NCBI GenBank assembly: GCA_963849365.1
Contig: CAWKHA010000004.1
Coordinates: forward strand, 1,964,940 to 2,028,939
Length of the DNA: 64,000 nt
Direction of reading: 5' to 3'
Source of the DNA: CAVQCJ01 sp963849365
GTDB taxonomy: Bacteria; Actinomycetota; Actinomycetes; Prado026
Shown here: positions 51,819 through 58,957 of the stretch, one piece after another
How positions within the stretch are numbered: position 1 is the first letter of the stretch
Layout: each line of letters begins with the position of its first letter
Translations under genes and position numbers: made by a program
The notes under the pieces: model-generated
Databases searched by the model: none
Told to the model about the DNA's origin: nothing
The model's input: the letters and a program-made list of their open reading frames with translations, nothing else

Positions 51819-52757
51819 ATGGCCGAAGAAGCGGCTGGTGCCGGTGGTACGGATGGGGCTGGTGAGACCCTGTCGACCCACGAACAGCCGCGCCGGCCCG
51901 GCCCGGTCACCCGGGTGCGGGTGCGCCGCTTCGAACCCGGTTCCGCGGCCGTGTCGCGCGAGGACCAGCTGGCCACCGAGGAGCCGCTGGAGATCCGGAT
52001 GGGGGACCGCCGGGTCGCCGTGACCATGCGCACACCCGGCGCCGACTTCGAGCTGGCGGTCGGCTGGCTGCTCAGCGAGGGCCTGCTGACCGGCCACGAC
52101 GACGTGCGCGGGGTCCGCTACTGCACGGACGTCGAGCTGGAGCCCGACGAGCGGTTCAACGTCGTCACGGTCGACCTGGCCGACCCCGGCACCGACACCG
52201 GCGGCACCCGTCCGTTCCTGGTGTCCAGCGCCTGCGGGGTCTGCGGGCGGGAGACCCTGGACGACCTGCACGGCCGCGGCTACGCCAAGGCGCCGCTCGG
52301 CCCGCCGCTGGACCCGCGGCTGCTCGCCCGGCTGCCCGAGCGGCTGGGCGAGCGGCAGTCGGTCTTCGAGCGCACCGGCGGCCTGCACGCGGCCGGGCTC
52401 TTCGACGCCACGACGGGCGAGCCGGTCGTCGTGCGCGAGGACGTCGGACGGCACAACGCTGTCGACAAGGTGGTCGGCTGGGCGCTGCTCGCCGACCGGC
52501 TCCCGCTGAACGGCCACGTCCTGGTGGTCAGCGGCCGCGCCTCTTACGAGCTGTGCCAGAAGGCGGTGGGGGCCGGTGTCCTGGCGCTGGTGGCGGTCTC
52601 GGCGCCGTCCTCGCTGGCCGTCCGGGTCGCGCGCGAGTTCGGGCTCACGCTGGCGGCTTTCGCCCGCGCGGGCCGGGTCACCGTGTACGCGGGCGAGGAA
52701 CGGCTGGCGACGCCCTCGCAGACACCGCCGCAGCCGGAGCCGGAGCCGGCGACATAG
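51819..52757 (+). CDS. fdhD: FdhD sulfurtransferase for formate dehydrogenase
   Basis: A 312-residue protein that delivers sulfur to the molybdenum cofactor of formate dehydrogenase. The essential Cys motif is SSACGVCGRETLDDL. Also typical are FELAVGWLLSEGLLTGHDDV, RTGGLHAAGLFD and VREDVGRHNAVDKVVGWALL. No formate dehydrogenase gene is in the window. ATG 51819 has a TAGGTT box (51807-51812) 6 nt upstream, a leaderless arrangement. Confidence 0.96.
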   Translation: MAEEAAGAGGTDGAGETLSTHEQPRRPGPVTRVRVRRFEPGSAAVSREDQLATEEPLEIRMGDRRVAVTMRTPGADFELAVGWLLSEGLLTGHDDVRGVRYCTDVELEPDERFNVVTVDLADPGTDTGGTRPFLVSSACGVCGRETLDDLHGRGYAKAPLGPPLDPRLLARLPERLGERQSVFERTGGLHAAGLFDATTGEPVVVREDVGRHNAVDKVVGWALLADRLPLNGHVLVVSGRASYELCQKAVGAGVLALVAVSAPSSLAVRVAREFGLTLAAFARAGRVTVYAGEERLATPSQTPPQPEPEPAT

Positions 52758-52816
52758 ACCCCGACACGGCGCGCGGCTGTCCGGGATCGACCGGTCGCCG
52801 CGGTTAGCCTGCTCGG

Positions 52817-53422
52817 ATGGCGGCGCGTCGGCTCGGCGTGATGGGCGGGACGTTCGATCCCGTGCACCACGGGCACCTGGTCGCCGCCAGCGAGGTCGCG
52901 GGCAGGTTCGACCTGGACGAGGTCGTGTTCGTGCCCACCGGCGAACCGTGGCAGAAGGGCGGCCGGCGGGTGGCCGGCGCAGAGCACCGCTACCTGATGA
53001 CCGTGATCGCCACAGCGTCGAACCCCAGGTTCAGCGTGAGCCGGGTCGACCTGGACCGGGACGGGCCGACGTACACGATCGACACCCTGACCGACCTGCG
53101 GGCCGAGCGCGGCGGCGACGTGGAGATGTACTTCATCACCGGCGCCGACGCCCTGGCCCAGATCCTGTCCTGGCGGGATGCGGACCGGCTTGCCGGGCTG
53201 GCGCACTTCGTCGGGGTCACCCGCCCGGGGCACGTCCTGGCCGACCCTGGGCTGCCCGCAGGGCGGGTGAGTCTGGTCGAGATCCCGGCGCTGGCGATAT
53301 CCAGCAGCGATTGCCGCGAAAGGGTGGGCCTTAATCAGCCGATCTGGTATCTCGTGCCGGACGGAGTCGTGCAGTACATCGCCAAGAGCGGCCTCTACCG
53401 CCCCGAAGGCGGTCAGGCCTGA
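52817..53422 (+). CDS. nadD: Nicotinate-nucleotide adenylyltransferase
   Basis: A 201-residue enzyme of NAD synthesis. The HxGH nucleotidyltransferase motif is MGGTFDPVHHGHLVAASEVA. The C-terminal motif is ALAISSSDCRERVGLNQPIW, matching ISSTxIR loosely: the usual Thr and the Arg spacing are slightly altered. A TAGCCT box (52805-52810) ends 6 nt before ATG 52817. The LCP gene start overlaps its stop (TGATG). Confidence 0.96.
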   Translation: MAARRLGVMGGTFDPVHHGHLVAASEVAGRFDLDEVVFVPTGEPWQKGGRRVAGAEHRYLMTVIATASNPRFSVSRVDLDRDGPTYTIDTLTDLRAERGGDVEMYFITGADALAQILSWRDADRLAGLAHFVGVTRPGHVLADPGLPAGRVSLVEIPALAISSSDCRERVGLNQPIWYLVPDGVVQYIAKSGLYRPEGGQA

Positions 53423-54957
53423 TGTCGGGTCGTCACCGCAAGGACGGCCCGGCCGTCGACGAGGCCTGGGAGCAGGTCCCGGCCGGGATGCCGGCCGGCC
53501 CGCCACAGGCGGCCGTCCCGGCCCACGCGGCCGTCGCCGCCCACGCCGCCGTCGCCGCCCACGCCGCCGTCCCGGTGGTCGACCTGAACCCGCCTGCCGC
53601 CGCCCAGCCTGCAGTCGCCCGGCCCGCCGCCGCCCGGCCCGCCGCCGCCCCGCCCGCCGCTGTCGCCACCGGAGCCCGGCCCGGCGCGTTCACCGCCCCC
53701 GTCGGCACCGGCTCGGCCGCCGAGGCCTCGCCCGTGCTGCCGGCCGGCTCCTCCTCGCGCCGCGTGGCCAGGGAGCAGAAGAAGCGCCGGTCCAGGCGCA
53801 CCCTGGTGCTGGCCGCCGGGGTCGCCGTCCTGCTCATCGTTGTGGCGGTCCTCGGCGGTTACCGCCTGATCGCCGGGAACGGCTCGGGCGGCAGCGCAGC
53901 ACCGGTCGCGACCGCACGCCCGCAGACCACGCTGCTCCTCCAGGTCGTCAACGGCCAGCGGCTGACGGTCGCCGCGGTCCTGCTCGCGCACGACACCCGT
54001 TCGCAGGGCACCGGGTACGGTGCGCTGATTCCCAGCTCGCTGGCCGTGGACTCCTCCGGGTCGGGCGCCGGTACGTTCGGCTCGACCTCGCTGGGCGGTC
54101 CGTCCGAGGCATCGGCCGTCGCGCTGTCGGACGTCATGGGCGTCACGGTCGACGGGACCTGGGTCCTGGACGCTGCGGGGCTGGCCGCTCTGGTGGACGG
54201 GGTCGGCGGCGTCGACGTCGACGTCGACCGGGACGTGACGGTCGCGGTGAAGGGCGGCACGCAGACGCTCGCCTCGGCCGGCCACCAGCACCTCGCCGGA
54301 GCGCCGGCCGCCGCCTTCGCCACGTTCCTGGCCGCCGACGAGCCTGAGCAGAGCCGGCTGGCCCGGTTCTCCGAGGTCCTGGCCGCCCTGCTCCCCAAGC
54401 TCCCGGCCGACCAGGCGGCCAGGGCCGCCCTGCTCACCGGTCTCGGCGCGCACAGCGCCGCCACCGTGAAGACCTCCGCACTGGACTCGTTCCTCGCCGG
54501 CCTGCGCAGCGACGCCACCGGGAACCGGATGGCCTTCGACACACTGCCGACCCGGTCGCTGGACCTCGGCGCCGGGACGCCGACCCTGCTCCTGGACCCG
54601 ACCGCGGCCGACACCATGGTCAAGAACAACTTCTCCGGGTCGCTGCCGGCCAAGCGGGCCGACGGACCGATCCGCGTCGTGATCCAGAACGGCGTCGGGA
54701 CTCCGGGACTGGGGGCGCAGGCCAGGGCCAAGCTGGTCGTGGCCGGGATCACGTACGTGAGCGGGGGCAACGCCGGGCACTTCGGCTACCTGCACTCGCT
54801 CGTACTGGTGACCAGCACGTCCGGTCCCGGCGGGCAGAAGCAGGCCCAGGCGGTCGCCAAGGCACTGGGGCTGCCGGCCTCGGACGTGACGCTCACCGAC
54901 CAGGGGCAGACCATCGCCGACGTGGTCGTCATCCTCGGGGCCGACTTCAAGCCGTGA
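53422..54957 (+). CDS. LCP-like (LytR-CpsA-Psr) protein with LytR_C domain
   Basis: A 511-residue envelope protein. A disordered Ala/Pro-rich cytoplasmic tail carries short tandem repeats (AHAAVA and ARPAAA units, DNA near 53520-53660). A membrane helix follows (LVLAAGVAVLLIVVAVLGGY). The outer part has a divergent LCP-like region (TTLLLQVVNGQRLTVAAVLL, HDTRSQGTGYGALIPSSLAV) and a C-terminal LytR_C domain (RVVIQNGVGTPGLGAQARAK ... VVVILGADF). LCP proteins attach polymers to peptidoglycan. The strongly conserved Arg residues of the active site are not obvious, so activity is uncertain. Confidence 0.85.
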   Translation: MSGRHRKDGPAVDEAWEQVPAGMPAGPPQAAVPAHAAVAAHAAVAAHAAVPVVDLNPPAAAQPAVARPAAARPAAAPPAAVATGARPGAFTAPVGTGSAAEASPVLPAGSSSRRVAREQKKRRSRRTLVLAAGVAVLLIVVAVLGGYRLIAGNGSGGSAAPVATARPQTTLLLQVVNGQRLTVAAVLLAHDTRSQGTGYGALIPSSLAVDSSGSGAGTFGSTSLGGPSEASAVALSDVMGVTVDGTWVLDAAGLAALVDGVGGVDVDVDRDVTVAVKGGTQTLASAGHQHLAGAPAAAFATFLAADEPEQSRLARFSEVLAALLPKLPADQAARAALLTGLGAHSAATVKTSALDSFLAGLRSDATGNRMAFDTLPTRSLDLGAGTPTLLLDPTAADTMVKNNFSGSLPAKRADGPIRVVIQNGVGTPGLGAQARAKLVVAGITYVSGGNAGHFGYLHSLVLVTSTSGPGGQKQAQAVAKALGLPASDVTLTDQGQTIADVVVILGADFKP

Positions 54958-55009
54958 GACCCTGGAAGGGCCGGCGGAGGGCCGGCGTAGCCGACCGGAA
55001 GCCCACGCA

Positions 55010-55426
55010 GTGACCGCATCCCCCGAAGCCCTGGCCCTGGTGGCCGTGGCCGCCCAGGCCGCATCCGACAAGCTCGCGGACGACATCGTCGCGTTCGACG
55101 TGAGCGAGCAGCTGGTGATCACCGACGCATTCCTCATCTGCTCGGCGGCCAACGACCGTCAGGTCGTGGCGATCGTCGACGAGATCGAGGAGCAGGCGCG
55201 GCTCCAGCTGGGGGTCAAACCGGTCCGACGTGAGGGTGACCGCGACGCCCGGTGGGTGCTGCTCGACTTCGTCGACGTGGTCGTGCACGTCCAGCACGTC
55301 GAGGAGCGCGTCTACTACTCCCTCGAGCGGATCTGGCGGGACTGCCCGGTGATCGAGCTCCCCGAGATCGTCACCGCCGGCGCCGGCGCCGGCCGCAGTG
55401 CGTCCCGGGCGCAGGAGTCACGCTGA
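55010..55426 (+). CDS. rsfS: Ribosome silencing factor RsfS
   Basis: A 138-residue Iojap-family protein that binds L14 and blocks subunit joining in starvation. The core is DIVAFDVSEQLVITDAFLIC, SAANDRQVVAIVDEIEE, RDARWVLLDFVDVVVHVQHV and EERVYYSLERIWRDCP. The start is GTG 55010. Gene order nadD-LCP-rsfS-phosphatase is conserved in Actinobacteria. The stop overlaps the CTG start of the next gene. Confidence 0.96.
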   Translation: MTASPEALALVAVAAQAASDKLADDIVAFDVSEQLVITDAFLICSAANDRQVVAIVDEIEEQARLQLGVKPVRREGDRDARWVLLDFVDVVVHVQHVEERVYYSLERIWRDCPVIELPEIVTAGAGAGRSASRAQESR

Positions 55427-56064
55427 GCCACCGGCGGATCGTGCTGTGGCGGCACGGACGGACCGACTGGAACGAGCGACGGCGCTTCCAGGGCCAGACC
55501 GACATCGGCCTGGACGAGCAGGGCCGCCGGCAGGCACGCCGGTCGGCGCGGCTGCTGGCAGCTCTGCCGCCGACGTCGATCGTCAGCTCGGACCTGACGC
55601 GGGCCCGGGACACCGCGGCCGAGCTCGCCGCGCTGACCGGCCTTTCGGTGCCGACCGACCTCCGGCTGCGCGAGACGCACGCCGGCCGGTGGGAGGGTCT
55701 GCTGGCCGAGGAGATCGACGCGTCGGACCCGCAGCTGTGGGCCGCGTGGCAGGCCGGCGACCCGCACGTACGGCCCGGTGGCGGCGAGACCCGCGGCGAG
55801 GTGGCCGACCGCGCGACCGCCTCCGTGCAGGAGGCGTTGGCGGGAGTGCCCGCGGGCGGCGTGCTCGTCGTGGCCACGCACGGGGGCACGGCCAGGGCGC
55901 TGATCGGGCGGCTGCTGGGTCTGCCCGACGGCTCGTGGCACGTGCTCGGCGGGCTGGCCAACTGCTCGTGGTCGGTGCTGGAGGAGGGCGCGCACGGATG
56001 GCGTCTGGAGGAGCACAACGCGGGCCGTCTGCCCGAGCCGGTGGTCGGCACGGACGACGCCTGA
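55423..56064 (+). CDS. Histidine phosphatase family protein (CTG start)
   Basis: About 213 residues of the phosphoglycerate-mutase-like superfamily. The phosphohistidine motif is VLWRHGRTDWNERRRFQGQT. SSDLTRARDTAAELA, ETHAGRWEGLLAEEI and VVATHGGTARALI supply the other active-site residues. CTG 55423 in a CTGA overlap with rsfS has AGGAG 5 nt upstream and gives MSHRRIVLWRHGRTDWN, matching usual N-termini. GTG 55438 would leave only four residues before RHG. The substrate is unknown; in the conserved cluster it is often called phosphoglycerate mutase. Confidence 0.93.
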   Translation: MSHRRIVLWRHGRTDWNERRRFQGQTDIGLDEQGRRQARRSARLLAALPPTSIVSSDLTRARDTAAELAALTGLSVPTDLRLRETHAGRWEGLLAEEIDASDPQLWAAWQAGDPHVRPGGGETRGEVADRATASVQEALAGVPAGGVLVVATHGGTARALIGRLLGLPDGSWHVLGGLANCSWSVLEEGAHGWRLEEHNAGRLPEPVVGTDDA

Positions 56065-56133
56065 CCGGGCCGGTCGCGGCTTTCTGGGGGCTCGGCCCAC
56101 CGGCTATGCTGTGCCGGCCCCGTAGGGGCACCC

Positions 56134-56206
56134 GGGGCTATAGCTCAGCTGGTAGAGCACTTGCTCGGCAGGCAAGGGGTCAGGGGTTCGAATCCCCTTA
56201 GCTCCA
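56134..56206 (+). tRNA. tRNA-Ala (anticodon GGC)
   Basis: A 73-nt cloverleaf: acceptor GGGGCTA with TAGCTCC, D-arm TAGCTCAGCTGGTAGAGCA, anticodon stem CTTGC/GCAAG with loop TCGGCAG (GGC) and T-arm AGGGGTTCGAATCCCCT. CCA is not encoded. It is the probable integration site of the element that follows. Confidence 0.98.
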
Positions 56207-56227
56207 CCCCGAACACCGCAGGTCAGG

Positions 56228-56258
56228 GCCGGTCACGACGTTGTAAGTCGTGGCCGGC
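56228..56258. terminator. Hairpin after tRNA-Ala
   Basis: GCCGGTCACGAC (56228-56239) pairs with GTCGTGGCCGGC (56247-56258) with one mismatch. It is followed by a T-containing stretch (CTTGATCCTTTTC), so it probably terminates the tRNA transcript or the cluster before it. Confidence 0.65.
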
Positions 56259-56278
56259 TTGATCCTTTTCGAGGGCCC

Positions 56279-56302
56279 GGGGAGCCTAACGGGGAGCCAA
56301 AC
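56279..56302. repeat. Tandem 12-bp repeat between tRNA-Ala and integrase
   Basis: GGGGAGCCTAAC (56279-56290) and GGGGAGCCAAAC (56291-56302), one mismatch. The position matches arm-type integrase binding sites and mirrors the repeat at 3960-3981. Confidence 0.6.
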
Positions 56303-56331
56303 TCAGCCGAAACGGGACCTCTCGCGAGGAA

Positions 56332-57497
56332 CTACACGGATGACGCACCGAAGGTGGCCTCCATCGGCGACCGCGCGGCCGTGACAGTGGGGGTGATCGC
56401 GTGCCGGTAGACAGCCGCCGTGACCCGCGGGCCCTCGTGGCCGAGCACGTCGCTGATGAGCTCCAGCGGGACGCCCGCGGCGGACAGGATGCTCGCGGCC
56501 GAGTGCCGCAGCTCGTGCGGGTGCCAGACTCCCAGACCGGCGCGAAGTGGTCAGCCTGCGGAAGCCGCGACGCAGGTTCGCCGGGTCAATGGGGCCGCCG
56601 GCCGTGTTCGTGAACACCAACCCGGTCTCCGTCCACGCCGAACCGGCCGCCAGTCGCTCGGCCGCCTGGGCCCGGCGGTGCGCCCGCAGCGCCTGGACGA
56701 CCGGCGCCGGCATGTCGAGGGCTCGACGGGATCGTGGCGTCTTCGGCTCGCCGACGAGGAGTACCTGACCGGATTCGCGGCGCTCGCGTTTGAGCGACTG
56801 CATGACGCGCAGCACGGCCCGGTCCAGGTCGACGGCCGACCAGGGCAGGCCGAGCAGCTCGCCCGGGCGTAGCCCGATCATGAGCCCGGTGACGTACAGG
56901 GCCTCCAGCCGGTCACCGCGCGCGACGGCCAGGAGCGCGCGGGCCTGCTCGACCGTCAGCGCCCGGCTGCGGGTGCTAGGACCCTGCGGGGTGTCGACCA
57001 GTGCGGCGACGTTGCGGACGACCAGCCCGCGGCGCTCGGCGTAGCGCAGGGCCCGGGTCAGCGTCCCGTGGACGCGGGCCATGCTCGACCGGGACAGGCC
57101 GCCGGCCGCCATGCCGGCCAGCAGGTGGTCGACGTGCTCCGGTGTCAGGTCGCGCAGCTTCAGGGCGCCAAGCACGGGCACCAGGTGGCGCTCGACGGCC
57201 CATCGGTAGTTGTCGACGGTGTTCGTGGACTTGGCCGACGCCGGCAGGCCGTGGTCGAGCCAGCCCGTCAGGAAAGACCGCCAGCGTCGTCCGCTGGTCA
57301 CCGATGGGCAGACCGTCGTCGATCCGGCGCCGCAGGTCGGTCAGCTGGCGCCGGGCCTCCGCGCGGGTCCGCCCGCTGACCTTGACCCGGCGCCGGGCGC
57401 CGGTCCCGTCCCGGCCGAGGTCGACGACGCCGACCCACCGGCCCTTGGACTCGTCCAGGTAGAGACCACCGTCGCCGTGGCCGCGCCGCTCGCTCAT
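56332..57497 (-). pseudogene. Tyrosine recombinase/integrase with two frameshifts
   Basis: This should be the integrase of the tRNA-Ala element, about 388 residues when repaired. It starts MSERRGHGDGGLYLDESKGR (ATG 57497). The first switch lies near 57285-57300, between DDGLPIGDQRTT and FLTGWLDHGLPASAKSTN. The catalytic domain then reads TGLMIGLRPGELLGLPWSAV. A second switch near 56535-56545 leads to the frame carrying GVWHPHELRHSAASILSAAG, ISDVLGHEGPRVTAAVYRHA with the His, Arg and Tyr residues, ending at 56332. All catalytic residues survive, so only the two single-base shifts break it. Decay or base-call errors are both possible. Confidence 0.88.
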
Positions 57498-58069
57498 CCC
57501 GCGCGCCCCCTCGTCGCGACACCGAGTAGCCCGCGGCGCCGCGATTCCTTGATCCAGCGACGCACAGACTCGACCGGGACACCGCTTTCCTCGGCGAGGA
57601 GAACGGCTGGCTTCCGAGACTCCTCAGCTGCCGACAGGTATGCCGTCGCGACGAGGTAGTAGAACCCGTCCGGGTCGGACCCGTCTGGGCGCCCTAGCGG
57701 CTTGCGCCGGCTCGGCTTCCGCTTCCGCGGCGGAACCCGGGATGTCAGCTCCTCGAGCGTGGTCACTGTCTCCGGCGTGGGTGCGGTCACCGACGCCTCC
57801 ACCGTGGCGGGGATCACGGTCGCCGATGCCGAAACCGAGCTGCTGGCGGTAAGCGAGGCGGCAGCCGCCAGGGTCTTGGCCACACTCGCCAGGACTCGCG
57901 CCGGTTTGACCTGGCGCAGTAGGTCGGCAGTGATCTCGGGGGCAGTGATCAGAATCTGGTCGGCGACCATCCGGCCGTCTCGCTGCCGCACGTGCAGGTG
58001 CATAACGGACTCGCCTGGTCCGGCCTCCGTGACCCACCCGTCGCCGGGTGCGTTCGCCGTGGTTCGCAT
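57494..58069 (-). CDS. Element protein with C-terminal helix-turn-helix
   Basis: A 191-residue protein of unknown function. The N-terminal part reads VMHLHVRQRDGRMVADQILI. A Ser/Thr/Ala-rich centre is followed by a basic linker (RVPPRKRKPSRRKPLGRP) and a C-terminal helix-turn-helix-like segment (PAVLLAEESGVPVESVRRWI, KESRRRGLLG). It lies directly upstream of the integrase with an ATGA overlap, so the two are translated together. It may be an element regulator that senses or binds DNA. Confidence 0.72.
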   Translation of the reverse strand: MRTTANAPGDGWVTEAGPGESVMHLHVRQRDGRMVADQILITAPEITADLLRQVKPARVLASVAKTLAAAASLTASSSVSASATVIPATVEASVTAPTPETVTTLEELTSRVPPRKRKPSRRKPLGRPDGSDPDGFYYLVATAYLSAAEESRKPAVLLAEESGVPVESVRRWIKESRRRGLLGVATRGRAG

Positions 58070-58100
58070 CCTCGGAGCGTAGGTCGGCGATCATCGTGCG

Positions 58101-58139
58101 TCAAGGTTCGCGTACTTAGTCGACCTTGACCGCGTACTT
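58101..58139. promoter_or_regulatory. Repeats in the divergent control region of the tRNA-Ala element
   Basis: TCAAGG (58101-58106) is inverted as CCTTGA (58124-58129). CGCGTACTT occurs twice directly (58109-58117 and 58131-58139, 22 bp apart). They lie between the leftward integrase operon and the rightward excisionase-like gene, where a repressor or excisionase would bind. Confidence 0.6.
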
Positions 58140-58208
58140 GTGCACAGGTCGGGATGGGTGGTAGACACTTCCATGACCCAATCCGCGCACCTGGTCGGGA
58201 GAGGATAC

Positions 58209-58397
58209 ATGAGCGACGAGCAACTCCTACTGACGCCCGAACGCGCCGCCGAGCGGCTCGACGTGGGCCGGACGACGATCTACGAGCTCATGGCGACAGG
58301 GAAGCTACGCAGCGTCAAGATCAACCGCTCTCGCAGGATCGCCGCGGCGGACCTGGAGGAGTACGTCCAACAGCTCCGCGACGGTTCAGCGAGATGA
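58209..58397 (+). CDS. Excisionase-like helix-turn-helix protein
   Basis: A 62-residue MerR-like winged helix: LLTPERAAERLDVGRTTIYE, LMATGKLRSVKINRSRRIAA, ADLEEYVQQL. This is the classic excisionase/AlpA-type domain that directs integrase during excision or controls element genes. ATG 58209 is preceded by GGGAGAGG. Its stop overlaps the next start (ATGA). Confidence 0.88.
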   Translation: MSDEQLLLTPERAAERLDVGRTTIYELMATGKLRSVKINRSRRIAAADLEEYVQQLRDGSAR

Positions 58398-58957
58398 TCA
58401 TTCCGATTCCACACGACGTGCCGCCGGGCCGACCGCGGCGGAACGCGGCCATCGAAGGCTCCGTCATGAGTGCGGCGACTCCGGCGGTCACCGGGACCGA
58501 TCGTCAGATTGATCACGACGAAGGTACTGCGCTTGTGGCTGCCGACGCGAACAGAAAGCCGGCTCCCGGCGAGCTGCTGGCTGAGCCCGACGACGACCCG
58601 TTGAGCATCGCGGGCTTCAAGGCGGAGGCGCAGGCGCAGGGTGCGCACCAGGCCGCCCCGACGTCGCTTGACGACACCACCGTGCTCGGCAACGTCATGT
58701 CCAGGGTGAAGCCGATCGAGATGCACCTCTCGGGACCGGCGCCCTGTGACCGCCCCTCGCCGCGCCTTGCCCGAGGTCGTGCGACTGGTTCGTTCTCCAT
58801 CGCGGGCAGGTATTCCGGTGTCGCACCGCACCATGTCCACGGCTCGAGGCGTCGGCCGTGGAGCCGCACGTGCTGCAGGCCCGCGCGTACACCTCGATCC
58901 CAAGGGAGCACGACGCCGAGGCCTGGCTGCGCTCTGCAGGCTTCTCTTCGCAGGTGA
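58394..58957 (+). CDS. Hypothetical element protein, probably frame-shifted near its end
   Basis: Residues 1 to about 110 look like a real soluble protein (MIIPIPHDVPPGRPRRNAAI, DDDPLSIAGFKAEAQAQGAH, NVMSRVKPIEMHL). After about 58740 the frame becomes Arg/Ser/Pro-rich and no longer protein-like. At that point the neighbouring frame gives VTAPRRALPEVVRLVRSPS. Either this gene truly ends shortly after 58740 in another frame, or it was once the N-terminal part of the DUF3854 gene. ATG 58394 overlaps the excisionase stop. Confidence 0.45.
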   Translation: MIIPIPHDVPPGRPRRNAAIEGSVMSAATPAVTGTDRQIDHDEGTALVAADANRKPAPGELLAEPDDDPLSIAGFKAEAQAQGAHQAAPTSLDDTTVLGNVMSRVKPIEMHLSGPAPCDRPSPRLARGRATGSFSIAGRYSGVAPHHVHGSRRRPWSRTCCRPARTPRSQGSTTPRPGCALQASLRR

